Below are positions 16,768 to 26,159 of a DNA stretch of 64,000 bases, one piece after another. Origin of the DNA: Paenibacillus sp. E222 (GTDB lineage Bacteria > Bacillota > Bacilli > Paenibacillales > Paenibacillaceae); contig NZ_CP058552.1 of the NCBI RefSeq assembly GCF_013401555.1, positions 6,758,001 through 6,822,000 of the forward strand, written 5' to 3'. The notes under the pieces are model-generated. The model was not told the origin of the DNA and did not search any database. It worked only from the letters and a program-made list of their open reading frames with translations. Position numbers and translations under genes: made by a program. Positions within the stretch are counted from its first letter, which is position 1. Each line of letters begins with the position of its first letter.

Positions 16768-17619
16768 TCAAGAAAGATTGTACCAGTAAACTCTGTAATC
16801 AAAGTTCAGTGACATACCTACACCCTCTGCCAAGCGTATTGAACCTACATTATCTGGGGAACAGTCCCAATACGGATGAATACCTTTAATCCTACATTCT
16901 TCTACAAATGCTCGCGCTACCCGTGCACCGTAATTCCTTCTCTTGTAGGTTTCGATAGTTTCAATATCAATTGCATGCCACTGATCTGATATAAACGCCG
17001 AAAAGCAAACACTCGCGATATCCTCGCCTTGTACTGCAATGTATCCAAAGCCATGTTCCAAGAACTCATCCATGTTATCCCAAAAGCGTGAGACTTTGTC
17101 CTTCAGAAAAGATAGATTGTTAAACTTCCCTGCTTTCAGTAATGCCTCATCTAATTCGAGAAGCCTGACAACCTCATTCTGAGAAGTATACCCTTCATGA
17201 ATAACCGGTTGACTTAGATGTTCAGTCTTTCTTTGGTCTGAATCCAATGTAAATACATGCTGAATATCGCTATAGAGCTCTTTATTCGTGGCCATATAAT
17301 GAAGCACATCTTCCCAGCTTTCATCCGCCACACCTACCTCGACTGTGTGGATATTTAATCTTAATAATTCAGGTTCTATATGTTCTTTCATGAACTCTTC
17401 CAAGTCGTTCAGAAAGGGTTTACTTCGGGCGTCTCCAATCAACTGGAAACCGCTTTGTCCCTTCACCCAAATTAATGCTGCTGTGATATTCGATGCATCA
17501 TCAACGTAGATTCGGCCAGGATTCAACCCAGATACCACGGCCTTCACCTCAATATTGCTGTTCAAGTCCGCGAAGTGCCTTACCTTATAGAATTCATGCT
17601 TATTAAGCTCGCTAATCAT
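16768..17619 (-). CDS. GNAT acetyltransferase, ZmaR-like family
   Basis: The 283-residue protein is long for a GNAT; only the C-terminal part (about residues 160-275) is the catalytic domain, with K-R-R-N-Y-G-A-R-V-A in place of the usual Q/R-x-x-G-x-G/A loop and N-V-G-S-I-R-L-A-E-G-V-G-M after it. The N-terminal 150 residues form the partner domain found in the GNAT_acetyltran family that includes the zwittermicin resistance protein ZmaR. Its ATG overlaps the TGA of the upstream gene by one base, so the two are coupled. Confidence 0.78.
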   Translation of the reverse strand: MISELNKHEFYKVRHFADLNSNIEVKAVVSGLNPGRIYVDDASNITAALIWVKGQSGFQLIGDARSKPFLNDLEEFMKEHIEPELLRLNIHTVEVGVADESWEDVLHYMATNKELYSDIQHVFTLDSDQRKTEHLSQPVIHEGYTSQNEVVRLLELDEALLKAGKFNNLSFLKDKVSRFWDNMDEFLEHGFGYIAVQGEDIASVCFSAFISDQWHAIDIETIETYKRRNYGARVARAFVEECRIKGIHPYWDCSPDNVGSIRLAEGVGMSLNFDYRVYWYNLS

Positions 17620-18425
17620 CAGTTCATTCCCTCCCGAACGACACTAAGTAAATACTCACGATGATCCGGATGACAGGCAATCAGATATGGCTCTGAATTC
17701 ATACCATCAAAGGGAATCCCTTCAAAATCCATAACAATGGCACCTGCTTCTTTCGCCATTAATATGCCCGAATACAGATCGTCTCCTTCCGAATTGTAGA
17801 GCACAATGCCGTCAATATCCCCCTTAGCTAACATGCACCACTGTAAGGTTGGAGCCCATAATCGCATCATTCGTTTGAAACGAACATCGAGATGTTGACG
17901 TAGCCGTACAGCCTTCTCCTCATTTTGCACCTGATGCCCCTGAATCCATCCAATGGTCCCTTTATGAATCTGCTCTTTCTTTTGGACTTTCATGGGGTTC
18001 AGATTACAACTTGCCCCATTCCCACGTGATGCCACAAACAAACGATCCACCAGAGGTTCATAAATAACCCCGAGAACAGGTTCTGAACGATACATTAATG
18101 TAATGGAAACGGAAAATATCGGTAGGCCAATGGCAAAGTTGTTTGTTCCATCTAACGGATCAATCATCCACAGCCAGTCACTCTTCTGTCCGTTATGCCC
18201 CCGCTCTTCACTATGGATCTCATGATCGGGAAAACTTATGCTAATTTCATCACATATTATCCGCTCTGCTTCATGATCTACTTCAGTAACAACATCGCCA
18301 AAGATGCCCTTCTCCTCTGCGCAGGTGATCTGATCAAAATGATCTTTGGCAACTTTTCCGGCTCTTCGAATGACTCTCTCCGCAATCTCTTGGGCTAAAC
18401 GAATGGTTTGTTCGATGACCATCAC
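17619..18425 (-). CDS. Inositol-monophosphatase-family protein
   Basis: The 268-residue protein has the metal-binding motifs of this family: E-E at residues 73-74 in H-S-E-E-R-G, and D89-P-L-D92-G-T-N-N-F. The C-terminal W-D-x-A-A-G motif is altered to G-D-D-L-Y-S-G-I-L-M-A-K-E-A-G-A, keeping the aspartate and the A-G pair. Members dephosphorylate inositol phosphate, PAP or fructose bisphosphate. The start is GTG at 18425 or the ATG that follows it; neither has well-spaced Shine-Dalgarno sequence. Confidence 0.83.
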   Translation of the reverse strand: MMVIEQTIRLAQEIAERVIRRAGKVAKDHFDQITCAEEKGIFGDVVTEVDHEAERIICDEISISFPDHEIHSEERGHNGQKSDWLWMIDPLDGTNNFAIGLPIFSVSITLMYRSEPVLGVIYEPLVDRLFVASRGNGASCNLNPMKVQKKEQIHKGTIGWIQGHQVQNEEKAVRLRQHLDVRFKRMMRLWAPTLQWCMLAKGDIDGIVLYNSEGDDLYSGILMAKEAGAIVMDFEGIPFDGMNSEPYLIACHPDHREYLLSVVREGMN

Positions 18426-18590
18426 TCCGTTCGGTTACTTGATCTGTATTTTCGCATTCTGGACAAAGCTCTTTTGGCATTCGTCTGTACATCGGGTGAT
18501 CTGCTAGAGCATATGTTTTTCATTCTTATTGGGTATAGGTTGATCCCTAAGGATACCCTCAGTCTCTGACTCATAGTAATCGTTATTGAA

Positions 18591-19589
18591 TCAGACCAAG
18601 TATCTATGAAACAATTCTTGAATTTTTAAATCATGCTTATGTAGCCAGTTTATATTCCGCTCAAATTGATTAAGCATAAAGTTAAAGTTTTGCTCAATCG
18701 TCACTCCCGCATAATGCTGACCAATATAAAAATGAAGCACCGCTATAAAATAGATTTGGGTAAGTAACGGTAAGTAATTGATTTCCACAGTGGAGTGTTT
18801 ACGTTCAGTTGAATACCCTTGAAGAAAAGCCTCAATCATATCCAATGCCCCTTCGGATTCCTGAATCATATGATTGAAGCTAATCGCCAATTCCATGAAC
18901 GCAACATCCGTCCCCATAAAATCAAAATCCAGTACGCCTATGATCTCATCGTCACGAGAGAGCAAATTATATACCAACAAATCATGATGAACGAGTTGAC
19001 TCGGCAGCACTTCCAAAGAAAGGTTGGATGTCTCCACATCAGTAATCATCCTTTTGTAAAAAGAGTACATTTCATCTGATAATTCAAGAGGTGAATTTTC
19101 AAAAAAAGTCTTAATTGACTGACGATTAGCTAAAGGATGAATATCATATATTTTGCTAAATGATATCCCATGATAGCCGTTTTTTTTGGTTTGAAGCTTA
19201 CTCATCTCAGAAGAGAACGTTCCCACCAATCTACCAAAATGTTTAGCTTTTTTCAGATCAGACAAAGGAGGTATAGAGCCCTCTATAAAATTAGTAATAG
19301 CTGCAAGAGACCCATCGTTTAAAACGACGAAATTCTCTCCAGATAAGGTATGAAGAAAGACAGGTACCTGAAACGATAAATGTCTGCCAACAAGAAATGT
19401 CGTCACCTGAGTTTCGAGCTCAATACTATCGATCGTTTTCATGTACTTATTATAGATTCGAACGATATACTTCTGCCCATTCATTTCAAGGACTTGGGTT
19501 GTATTGGTCAGTCCAAATGGGACGGCTTTCAAGACATACTTCGCTTCACAGAAATAATGTTGAAGAACTTCATCAAATTTGATGTTCAT
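18591..19589 (-). CDS. Aminoglycoside-phosphotransferase-fold kinase
   Basis: A 332-residue APH/choline-kinase-fold protein. The catalytic loop reads V-H-H-D-L-L-V-Y-N and the metal-binding segment I-G-V-L-D-F-D, and the N-lobe has K-Y-I-V-R-I-Y. I start at 19587-19589; an earlier ATG at 19655 would run 83 bases into the upstream GNAT gene. The chosen start overlaps that gene by 17 bases. Substrates of this group range from antibiotics to homoserine and small alcohols. Confidence 0.8.
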   Translation of the reverse strand: MNIKFDEVLQHYFCEAKYVLKAVPFGLTNTTQVLEMNGQKYIVRIYNKYMKTIDSIELETQVTTFLVGRHLSFQVPVFLHTLSGENFVVLNDGSLAAITNFIEGSIPPLSDLKKAKHFGRLVGTFSSEMSKLQTKKNGYHGISFSKIYDIHPLANRQSIKTFFENSPLELSDEMYSFYKRMITDVETSNLSLEVLPSQLVHHDLLVYNLLSRDDEIIGVLDFDFMGTDVAFMELAISFNHMIQESEGALDMIEAFLQGYSTERKHSTVEINYLPLLTQIYFIAVLHFYIGQHYAGVTIEQNFNFMLNQFERNINWLHKHDLKIQELFHRYLV

Positions 19590-20031
19590 AGATCCGAGTC
19601 TCTTCATCATCGAGCAAATATCCATTACCGATATACGCCCAGTTATTTTTTTCATAATAGTCCGTCAAATCCGTACATAAATACAACTTGTCGTAGCCCT
19701 TCGTCTTCACCTCATTAATCGCATGATTCTGTAGTTGCCCACCCAGGTTCTTGCCTCGGTATTCTGGATCAACATGAAGGCAGGCAAACCACGGGAACAG
19801 ATCCTGCCGACTATTCAAATCACTTCGTAACAGAGCATATCCTCCAACAATCCTGTCTCCATCCAACAGTACATAAAATCGGGGTACATCACTCTCGGTT
19901 TCCACGGAACGCTCTATGCAATCCCGGTAAAAATGATAACTTGATTCCGAGCCCCACTGCTTCCAAAAATAATGTACAGCTGTCTGCAGCATGTCCGGCT
20001 TTTGCCGAATATCAACAATCTCAAACATCAC
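19573..20031 (-). CDS. GNAT N-acetyltransferase
   Basis: A typical 152-residue single-domain GNAT with acetyl-CoA loop Y-R-G-K-N-L-G-G-Q-L near residue 96 and a C-terminal L-Y-L-C-T-D-L-T-D-Y-Y-E-K-N-N-W strand-helix. The loop has N in place of the more usual G or R, still compatible with binding. It lies upstream of and overlaps the APH-type kinase, a common pairing of two modification enzymes in one transcript. Substrate unknown. Confidence 0.85.
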   Translation of the reverse strand: MMFEIVDIRQKPDMLQTAVHYFWKQWGSESSYHFYRDCIERSVETESDVPRFYVLLDGDRIVGGYALLRSDLNSRQDLFPWFACLHVDPEYRGKNLGGQLQNHAINEVKTKGYDKLYLCTDLTDYYEKNNWAYIGNGYLLDDEETRIYEHQI

Positions 20032-20146
20032 ACTCTACCTTCCTTATTATATTCTTGTATATTTTTGTGGTAATAGCTGCCCAATCGTTGTTTTAGAATA
20101 ACCCTCTTCTCCCTACAAGATGACCTGTGTGTCCTTCCCATAATCA

Positions 20147-20929
20147 CTAATCAGTTCTCTGCAAATACCGCAAGGAGATACCACTTATTTCGTTCAACAT
20201 GTACTTCGCATAATCCAGAAGTAAATCATTACTTAGATTCACGCTTTCCAGCTCTCCGTTATACTTTGCGAGACATTGTGAGATGACTTCTTTGTACTTC
20301 GGTAAAATATGAATGAGTGCCCACTCGCCTGCTTCTCGCTTGGAGTATATTACTGAATCTTGCATATACAATAGAACCCGTGATAGGTTCAAAACATAGT
20401 AGACAGGATTCTCCGTTATTTCTTCCATAGCTGAACCAACGTCAGATGTAATAGAGGCCAGCATATATTCACGTTTTACGGGCTGGAATAATTCCTTAAT
20501 CGGTTTGCCGACAAGCACAATTCCACGGTCAACAATAACGGCCAGATGTGCTACCAGATCCGGATCTTCGTATCCACCGCAAAGATATTGATCATCAGTT
20601 CTATACTTTTCTCGGTGATACCCCGAGTAATGAAACTCAAATGGAGTCGGAAACGTCAGTTTAGCAACCGTAGACTCCAAAACAATACTAAGTTCAAATC
20701 CTGTGACAATGTGCATTTCATCTTCTATCTGCATCAATTTCTTCGCAATACTTCGATAGGTATCAGCAGACAGCTGCTCCCGGCATACCACCAGTATATC
20801 GATATCGCTTTGATTGGGATGGAAGCACCCCATAGCCATGGACCCGTGCAAATAAATTCCCACCAGGGAATCCGAACATTCTTCTTTTAACAAATGAGTA
20901 ACTGTATGTAGTACCGCCTGTTCATCCAC
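20147..20929 (-). CDS. Aminoglycoside nucleotidyltransferase, AadA/ANT(9)-like
   Basis: A 260-residue protein with the nucleotidyltransferase signature H-G-S-M-A-M-G-C-F … S-D-I-D-I-L-V-V near residues 28-48, whose two Asp residues bind Mg-ATP, and a C-terminal helical DUF4111 domain (about 150-250) as in AadA and ANT(9). Such enzymes adenylylate streptomycin or spectinomycin; chromosomal versions in Bacillales are common and may be silent. Resistance is a prediction only. Confidence 0.83.
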   Translation of the reverse strand: MDEQAVLHTVTHLLKEECSDSLVGIYLHGSMAMGCFHPNQSDIDILVVCREQLSADTYRSIAKKLMQIEDEMHIVTGFELSIVLESTVAKLTFPTPFEFHYSGYHREKYRTDDQYLCGGYEDPDLVAHLAVIVDRGIVLVGKPIKELFQPVKREYMLASITSDVGSAMEEITENPVYYVLNLSRVLLYMQDSVIYSKREAGEWALIHILPKYKEVISQCLAKYNGELESVNLSNDLLLDYAKYMLNEISGISLRYLQRTD

Positions 20930-20955
20930 CTAAACCCACTCCTTCATTTACGTTG

Positions 20956-21849
20956 TTACGTATCTAACTCCACTTTCATTTCCTCCACAAAAACAGCCGT
21001 GCCTTGTATTCTGACATCCATGTCCTGTCCATCTCTGACCACACTGACAAGAACTTTCCCATCTCTGCCAACCTCGTGTCCTTGCTCCACAACAAAAAGA
21101 GCCTGATCCATCTCAGAATTCATATACTCCAAATAATAGGCACCCATCACACCGGATGCTGTTCCCGTAACCGGATCTTCCGTAGTACCCGAAAAGGGCG
21201 AAGAAAAATGTCTGGCATGCATTAGAGCATCTGAATCGCGGGTTTCCAGCGTAAAGGGATGCAAAGAAGCTTTCGGATTTTCAACTAATATCTCAGGGAA
21301 TAGAGAAGAATCCGGTTTCATTTGTTGGAAAGAAGTCAGTTTACGAATCGGTATCAATAACGTCCAGGTACCCGTAGTTCCATAGACGATGGGTGTGGAT
21401 AGATCAATATCATCCATGGTTAGATTAATCGAATTTGCCAGCTTCTCTAAGTCACCTTGGAATGGCAGGAAACGGGGCTGATCCTGCTTCATCTCAATGT
21501 TGATCTTATCGCCATCCTGCTGGAACTGAATCGGCAATATGCCTACATTAGTCTCAATGGTAATCGACTGCTTATCCTCCAGTAGCCCTCTAGTCTTTAA
21601 CCCATACATGGATGCCATCGTGGCATGCCCACACAGATTAATCTCATGACCAGGTGTAAAATATCGTAATCTAACATCTGCTACCTCGGAACTTATCACG
21701 AAGACCGTTTCATTGAATCCAACTTTATGTGCAATCTGCTGCATCGCTTCCTCACTGAGCGAATCGGCATGAAAAACGACTCCGGCCGGGTTACCTTTAC
21801 CAGGAACCGTCGAAAAAGCATCATAATGATATACAGTGATTACACTCAT
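20956..21849 (-). CDS. PhzF-family isomerase-like protein
   Basis: A 297-residue protein of the PhzF/diaminopimelate-epimerase fold, with the conserved N-terminal Y-H-Y-D-A-F … G-N-P-A-G-V and the catalytic glutamate E47 in G-F-N-E-T-V-F-V. The second domain has G-H-A-T-M-A-S and D-P-V-T-G-T-A-S-G. The start at 21847-21849 makes a four-base ATGA overlap with the GNAT gene upstream. PhzF isomerises a phenazine precursor, but isolated homologues usually act on unknown substrates. Confidence 0.87.
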   Translation of the reverse strand: MSVITVYHYDAFSTVPGKGNPAGVVFHADSLSEEAMQQIAHKVGFNETVFVISSEVADVRLRYFTPGHEINLCGHATMASMYGLKTRGLLEDKQSITIETNVGILPIQFQQDGDKINIEMKQDQPRFLPFQGDLEKLANSINLTMDDIDLSTPIVYGTTGTWTLLIPIRKLTSFQQMKPDSSLFPEILVENPKASLHPFTLETRDSDALMHARHFSSPFSGTTEDPVTGTASGVMGAYYLEYMNSEMDQALFVVEQGHEVGRDGKVLVSVVRDGQDMDVRIQGTAVFVEEMKVELDT

Positions 21850-22445
21850 TGTAGACCCACCTTCCACTTGACAAGACCAACTTGGTCATCGGAATTTCTC
21901 CCTCTTCGTTCACTAAACTCTTTTTCTAAAATGGAGAAGAAATATTGATCCGTCCATTGGTTGTTCCACCAAAGTTCTTCCTTGAACACGGCTTCCCGTG
22001 TCATCCCCACATGCTGCATCAGCGCAGCAGATCGGACATTCTGAGCATTGCACATACCTATAACTTTATGGGCGTGTAACCCGTTGAATGCAAATTCTAA
22101 TAAAAGTTTCGTAGCCTCACTGCCGTAGCCGTTCCCTACATAATTCGGAAGCAGCGCGAATCCGAGTTCCCAGCTTTTTCTATGACCTACATAGCTCCAC
22201 ATCTGGATAAGACCAATTGGTTCTCCCTCGGGATCTTCCAAACGACGAATAATGAAATCATAGGCATACGGTTCTTCATCCGTAGTGAAAAAATGACTAC
22301 GATATTTATCACGAACTTTCTCAGTATCCGTTTCAACGTCCTCTTCAAAGCTCCATATACTTGCATCACATTCAAGTGTGCATATAAAGTCGAGGTCCTG
22401 TTCTGTGACAGGTGTTATTCTTATCTTCTGTCCCGCGAACTCCAT
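21846..22445 (-). CDS. GNAT acetyltransferase, RimJ/RimL type
   Basis: The 199-residue protein has the RimJ/RimL arrangement: a W-E-L-G-F-A-L strand, Y-V-G-N-G-Y-G-S-E-A near residue 110, and an asparagine-rich C-terminal segment C-N-A-Q-N-V-R-S-A-A-L-M-Q-H-V-G-M. An AGGAGG site precedes the ATG. It is cotranslated with the PhzF gene through a four-base overlap. RimJ/L relatives acetylate protein N termini or small amines. Confidence 0.86.
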   Translation of the reverse strand: MEFAGQKIRITPVTEQDLDFICTLECDASIWSFEEDVETDTEKVRDKYRSHFFTTDEEPYAYDFIIRRLEDPEGEPIGLIQMWSYVGHRKSWELGFALLPNYVGNGYGSEATKLLLEFAFNGLHAHKVIGMCNAQNVRSAALMQHVGMTREAVFKEELWWNNQWTDQYFFSILEKEFSERRGRNSDDQVGLVKWKVGLQ

Positions 22446-22569
22446 TTCAATTTACCTCCTTTTTTTGTTTAGGCCGTCGTTTCCATAGAACTATTGCATC
22501 TGCCCATTCATATATCTTCTATGACTTGAAGATGCATCTTGAGCCCAATTGATCTTGAACTTTGACCGC

Positions 22570-23085
22570 TTACAAAATAAACTCTTCCTTATTCAACGTG
22601 TAGTAGAACAAGTCACCTTTCAACTCATCGGCTTTTGAAAAATGCATCTTAACTAACAGGTTCTGTGACCGAATGTTGGCCTGCTCTACTGTGGCTTCAA
22701 TAAAATCAAGATTCATAACATCCCAACCAATTTTGATGATTTCGATTAAAGCTTCTTGCATTAAACCTTGCCCCCAATAGGAACGGGATAAATCAAATCC
22801 AAGCTCCGCGCTTGACGGTTCGCTTTTGGCCCAGCAGTGAAATCCGACTGTACCGAGGAAATGATTATTTACTTTATTGAACAGACCATACCTGCAACCT
22901 GAATCATCCATATGAAATTGTATGATTTCTTCTGCTTCTTTTACGTCACGGCAAGGCTCAATATCCATAAATCGAGCTATCTCTGGATCAGCAAAATGCT
23001 TGAATACAGACTCACGATCCGCCAAAGTCAGCTGTCTAATATACAATCGGTCAGTTTCTATTTCGGGAAAAGGTTTCATGTGCAT
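22570..23085 (-). CDS. GNAT acetyltransferase, RimJ/RimL type
   Basis: The 171-residue protein opens with the classical I-E-T-D-R-L-Y-I-R-Q-L and has A-E-L-G-F-D-L followed by Y-W-G-Q-G-L-M-Q-E-A for acetyl-CoA near residue 105; Q-A-N-I-R-S-Q-N-L follows. A methionine two codons later is an alternative start. It lies 14 bases after the histidine phosphatase gene on the same strand. Substrate unknown. Confidence 0.86.
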   Translation of the reverse strand: MHMKPFPEIETDRLYIRQLTLADRESVFKHFADPEIARFMDIEPCRDVKEAEEIIQFHMDDSGCRYGLFNKVNNHFLGTVGFHCWAKSEPSSAELGFDLSRSYWGQGLMQEALIEIIKIGWDVMNLDFIEATVEQANIRSQNLLVKMHFSKADELKGDLFYYTLNKEEFIL

Positions 23086-23099
23086 ATGTCCCTTCTTCT

Positions 23100-23666
23100 T
23101 TAAAGGTTATTGATCGTGTAATGACCCGCCTCACCGAGAAAATCACTTCGGGTTAACCCCTGCTCTCCAAGAAAAACTCTATAACTTGTTATCGTACCAT
23201 CATGTGAAATGATAAAAGTACTCCCGCTCTGCTCTCTGCACCATTGAATTAGCTGTCCAGCATAAACCTCAAATAGATATTCTTCCATTCGATTAATCCC
23301 ATCCAACCAGCAATCAAGTCCAAAATCCAGAATTCGGAGCTCCGCATACTGAGCATTTAATTCATCTTTCGAATAGATCTGATCACAGCGCAGAACGGGG
23401 AACTCCGGATTTTGAGGGAACATTCTCGGGCCAACGAGTGGACAGACTGTCAGTTTATCGCTGGATGTTAAGAGGAATGCCGTTTCTATCGTTCGTTTTG
23501 AAGGACTCACCAAAACGAGGTCTTCCGGTAAGATTTTAATCTGCTTTCGCAATTCAGTCGCCTGCCTCTTTCCTTGTTCAGTGAGTCCGGGATGCAACTG
23601 GTTTAGCTGATGAGGATAATGAAGCAAATGTTCAGCGTGACCATGACGAATAAATGTGATATCCAT
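23100..23666 (-). CDS. Histidine phosphatase family protein
   Basis: I start at 23664-23666 (M-D-I-T-F-I-R-H-G), preceded by GGAGGAG; the open frame extends 186 bases further but codes nothing recognisable there. The 188-residue protein has the phosphohistidine R7-H8-G9, the arginine in S-P-S-K-R-T-I-E-T, and the second histidine in I-S-H-D-G. Members dephosphorylate sugar phosphates or nucleotides. It lies just upstream of the RimJ-type GNAT. Confidence 0.83.
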   Translation of the reverse strand: MDITFIRHGHAEHLLHYPHQLNQLHPGLTEQGKRQATELRKQIKILPEDLVLVSPSKRTIETAFLLTSSDKLTVCPLVGPRMFPQNPEFPVLRCDQIYSKDELNAQYAELRILDFGLDCWLDGINRMEEYLFEVYAGQLIQWCREQSGSTFIISHDGTITSYRVFLGEQGLTRSDFLGEAGHYTINNL

Positions 23667-23781
23667 AAACTCCTCCAATTTCTGAACGTAATGTTTAATG
23701 CTATCTATGTCACGCTGATGACTCCGGATCATTTTTTCAAAAACAACGGATAAACCTCCATCATTTTGAATGCATCCAGGT

Positions 23782-23967
23782 TTACTTTGCCGACCAACCA
23801 GAGGACAACCCTTCCACAAATCCATTAACAAACGATGGAATAAAAAGTACAATCAACAAAGTTAAACTCCCTATACCCCATCTGATTAATGTTTTGCGTT
23901 TGTTCCTTACACCTAAGATGAACAATATAGCGGTAATGACAATTAGTGTTGCCTCGAGAATTAACAT
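23782..23967 (-). CDS. Small two-TM membrane protein (61 aa)
   Basis: A GGAGG site is seen before the ATG at 23965-23967. The product consists of two hydrophobic helices (residues 2-19 and 30-52) joined by a basic loop G-V-R-N-K-R-K-T-L-I-R-W, which places the loop inside the cell. Similar short proteins are widespread in Bacillales and of unknown role. Confidence 0.65.
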   Translation of the reverse strand: MLILEATLIVITAILFILGVRNKRKTLIRWGIGSLTLLIVLFIPSFVNGFVEGLSSGWSAK

Positions 23968-24033
23968 AAAAATAAACCTCCATTATGTATGGTATTGCCG
24001 TGCTAAGAAATCTTGTACTTGTACTTTAGTATC

Positions 24034-24882
24034 TCAAAGTGAAACTTTCAGGATCTTCTCCAGTTCCTCCTGGCAAGCAGCGCGGTTATATTCCGAATTG
24101 TCCAGCCAGTGTTTGTCCATCTTCAGTAACTGATAAATCTCGGTTTCCAACTCTTTTCTTGCCTGAAGAACCTTCACCGTGCCCTCAACACCATGATATC
24201 CTTCCGCCAGCCCCCATCCTTGGTTTGTGTAATATTGTACGAATCCATCTGACCATTCCTTAGGTCTTTCCTGGATTGCCTTGTCAAAGGTATGTGCAAG
24301 ATCCTCCTGATGAATATAGATTAGTAGCGGATTTAATGGTTGAACGATGCGCTCCAATTCCAGAACATATTGCACGTTTTCTTCTCTGGATTGATTGTAT
24401 TTCACCAAACCTATGGTCAATGGATTTTGAATAAAACAACATTCGAATATAGTGATGGAATCATCATCCGCACTTATCACGCTTTCGGTAAAACCCCGCC
24501 ATTTTTCGGTGATCAGCTTCATATTTTGTTCAAAAGGCAGTTCGTAAATATCTTTGCTGAATATCTCCTGCACCACATGGTCAGGAAAATCCACTCCAAA
24601 TTCCTCTTTCATTTTGCGATACGGAATCAGGAAACCATCCTCATAGACTGCAGCTCTGCTCTCCAATATATGTTTACATGCCTCGTGAGCATCCACCAAA
24701 GACCTGAACTCTTCCGCAGAATAAAAGGCTACACCATCATAATCAGCAGGGTGATCCAGATTCCCTTCCTGGATGAGTTGCACCTTTTTGCCTTGCTCAG
24801 TCAGAATCTCGGATACCATCTTGGCAATCGTCGACTTTCCTGAACCCGGTAATCCCTCAATAAGTATCAATTGTTTCGTCAT
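24034..24882 (-). CDS. P-loop kinase-like protein
   Basis: The start at 24880-24882 is chosen because AAGGGTGA lies upstream. The 282-residue protein has Walker A G10-L-P-G-S-G-K-S17 and the strand motif S-I-T-I-F-E-C-C-F before Q-N-P-L, then a C-terminal helical region with K-E-W-S-D-G-F-V-Q-Y-Y. It is an AAA-type small-molecule kinase fold without a recognised substrate. It follows the lipoprotein gene by 37 bases in an apparent three-gene operon (HAD, lipoprotein, kinase). Confidence 0.8.
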   Translation of the reverse strand: MTKQLILIEGLPGSGKSTIAKMVSEILTEQGKKVQLIQEGNLDHPADYDGVAFYSAEEFRSLVDAHEACKHILESRAAVYEDGFLIPYRKMKEEFGVDFPDHVVQEIFSKDIYELPFEQNMKLITEKWRGFTESVISADDDSITIFECCFIQNPLTIGLVKYNQSREENVQYVLELERIVQPLNPLLIYIHQEDLAHTFDKAIQERPKEWSDGFVQYYTNQGWGLAEGYHGVEGTVKVLQARKELETEIYQLLKMDKHWLDNSEYNRAACQEELEKILKVSL

Positions 24883-24919
24883 GATTTCATCACCCTTTAC
24901 TTCATTTCCTTCAGTTGTG

Positions 24920-25432
24920 TTAATCGATGTCTGCAAAAATCCACTTCGCAGCATCGCCATCCGCTTTCTTTTTCCAGAACACCATGCTAGGGCCGAACTC
25001 TTCCCCGTTCTCTCTTAATTCAGTAACCATCACAAGTGCCTCATAGAGCTTCTTTTGCTCTCGAATCTTGATCTTGCTCATAGAGATCACCTTGCGAACT
25101 TTTGAAACTGGCATGCCTGAGACTGGCGATTGCGGATCAAAAAGGCTCATATAGCCTTTCTCATCCTCTTCCCATATATAACGCATGCGAACGTTCATCA
25201 GTTTGACGATTTCCAGTTCATCACCTGTATACTTCGTTTCATCAAGGTAAACAGGAGGAATGCCCTTGTCTTTATTGGGTGCTTCTGCTTCATCGTCCTT
25301 CTGCTCAATTGCTTCATCAGTAACACTTTCCGTCACTGGAATCGTCGGTTTCTGCACAGCTTCATGGTTTGTTTTATCCTGACAGGCAATTAAGAACAGA
25401 AATAATAACGACAACACGGTTAACTTTTTCAT
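24920..25432 (-). CDS. Lipoprotein of unknown function
   Basis: A TGGAGG site precedes the ATG at 25430-25432, which overlaps the stop of the HAD gene by four bases (ATGA). The 170-residue product has a type II signal peptide with lipobox L-I-A-C at residues 14-17, a low-complexity acidic linker (about 25-55) and a globular domain with E-E-D-E-K-G-Y-M-S-L-F and V-S-K-V-R-K-V. The C-terminal fold may be NTF2-like by its pattern, which is a guess. Confidence 0.78.
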   Translation of the reverse strand: MKKLTVLSLLFLFLIACQDKTNHEAVQKPTIPVTESVTDEAIEQKDDEAEAPNKDKGIPPVYLDETKYTGDELEIVKLMNVRMRYIWEEDEKGYMSLFDPQSPVSGMPVSKVRKVISMSKIKIREQKKLYEALVMVTELRENGEEFGPSMVFWKKKADGDAAKWIFADID

Positions 25433-26106
25433 ATCCAAGCCTCCAACATATGCACAACTTCGCCAAGATCTTTGCACTCATAATCCGGTGTAATCTGTTG
25501 CGGTTGGGGTTTTCCTTTTCGATTCAACCAGATAGCCTTAATTCCCGCATTTTGCGCTCCTTGTACATCACTAACCAGAGAATCCCCTATATGGATCACC
25601 TCATTTCGCTGCAAACCGTACCTGTTGATTGCTTCATCAAACATCTCTGACCTTGGCTTATAAGATCGAACATCCTCGCTGGTAATTACTCCGGTCACTT
25701 CAATGTTATGTGCCTTCATTGCGGCTTTCACGTCATCCGTATCGATATTAGAAAGGATATATACCGGAACTTCAAGAGAATGAAGAAAGGGAATTGAATC
25801 AGCAAATATACAAGGGTTACGCCAATGTGCCAACTGTTCCTGATTAAGTGACTCAGCTTGTAGATCCGATTTGAAATGGAGAAGCGTTTCTGCCAGAGAT
25901 TGCACATTCAGCATTCTTTGCGTGGTAAACTGGCTGCCGTGGCTTGCATAAAACAATGTTGAAAAAGCCTTCCACCAGTAAGCACCGATCTCATCCGTTG
26001 TACATTCCACCTGTGCTGACGCTTGAACTTGTTTATAAATCACAGGAAGAATATCATCATCTTCATGAACAACTGTCCCATAGAAATCAAGGAAAATGGC
26101 TTTCAT
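25429..26106 (-). CDS. HAD-superfamily IA hydrolase (haloacid-dehalogenase-like)
   Basis: A 225-residue HAD protein. Motif I is D7-F-Y9-G-T, with tyrosine where phosphatases have the second aspartate; this D-x-Y-G-T form is typical of the haloacid-dehalogenase branch. Motif II is L-S-N-I-D, motif III K-P-R, and motif IV H-I-G-D-S-L-V-S-D-V. Whether it is a phosphatase or dehalogenase is open. It is the first gene of a three-gene operon. Confidence 0.85.
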   Translation of the reverse strand: MKAIFLDFYGTVVHEDDDILPVIYKQVQASAQVECTTDEIGAYWWKAFSTLFYASHGSQFTTQRMLNVQSLAETLLHFKSDLQAESLNQEQLAHWRNPCIFADSIPFLHSLEVPVYILSNIDTDDVKAAMKAHNIEVTGVITSEDVRSYKPRSEMFDEAINRYGLQRNEVIHIGDSLVSDVQGAQNAGIKAIWLNRKGKPQPQQITPDYECKDLGEVVHMLEAWI

Positions 26107-26159
26107 TCTATTCCTCCCACTAGAATAATCTCAATTCGAAAAAAAACTTCCTATGTATG

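Noticed and set aside
18420..18500. Minus-strand stretch with a C-P-E-C motif upstream of the inositol-phosphatase-like gene (possible ATG at 18490-18492)
   Set aside because: The frame runs on into the next gene with no stop in the gap and no ribosome site; could be a fragment, but evidence is too thin.
20147..20929. Mobile antibiotic-resistance cassette
   Set aside because: The adenylyltransferase lies among ordinary chromosomal genes with no integrase, attC-like repeat or transposon ends.
23667..23852. 62-residue N-terminal extension of the histidine phosphatase
   Set aside because: R-H-G motifs of this family lie near the N terminus; GGAGGAG marks the start at 23666.
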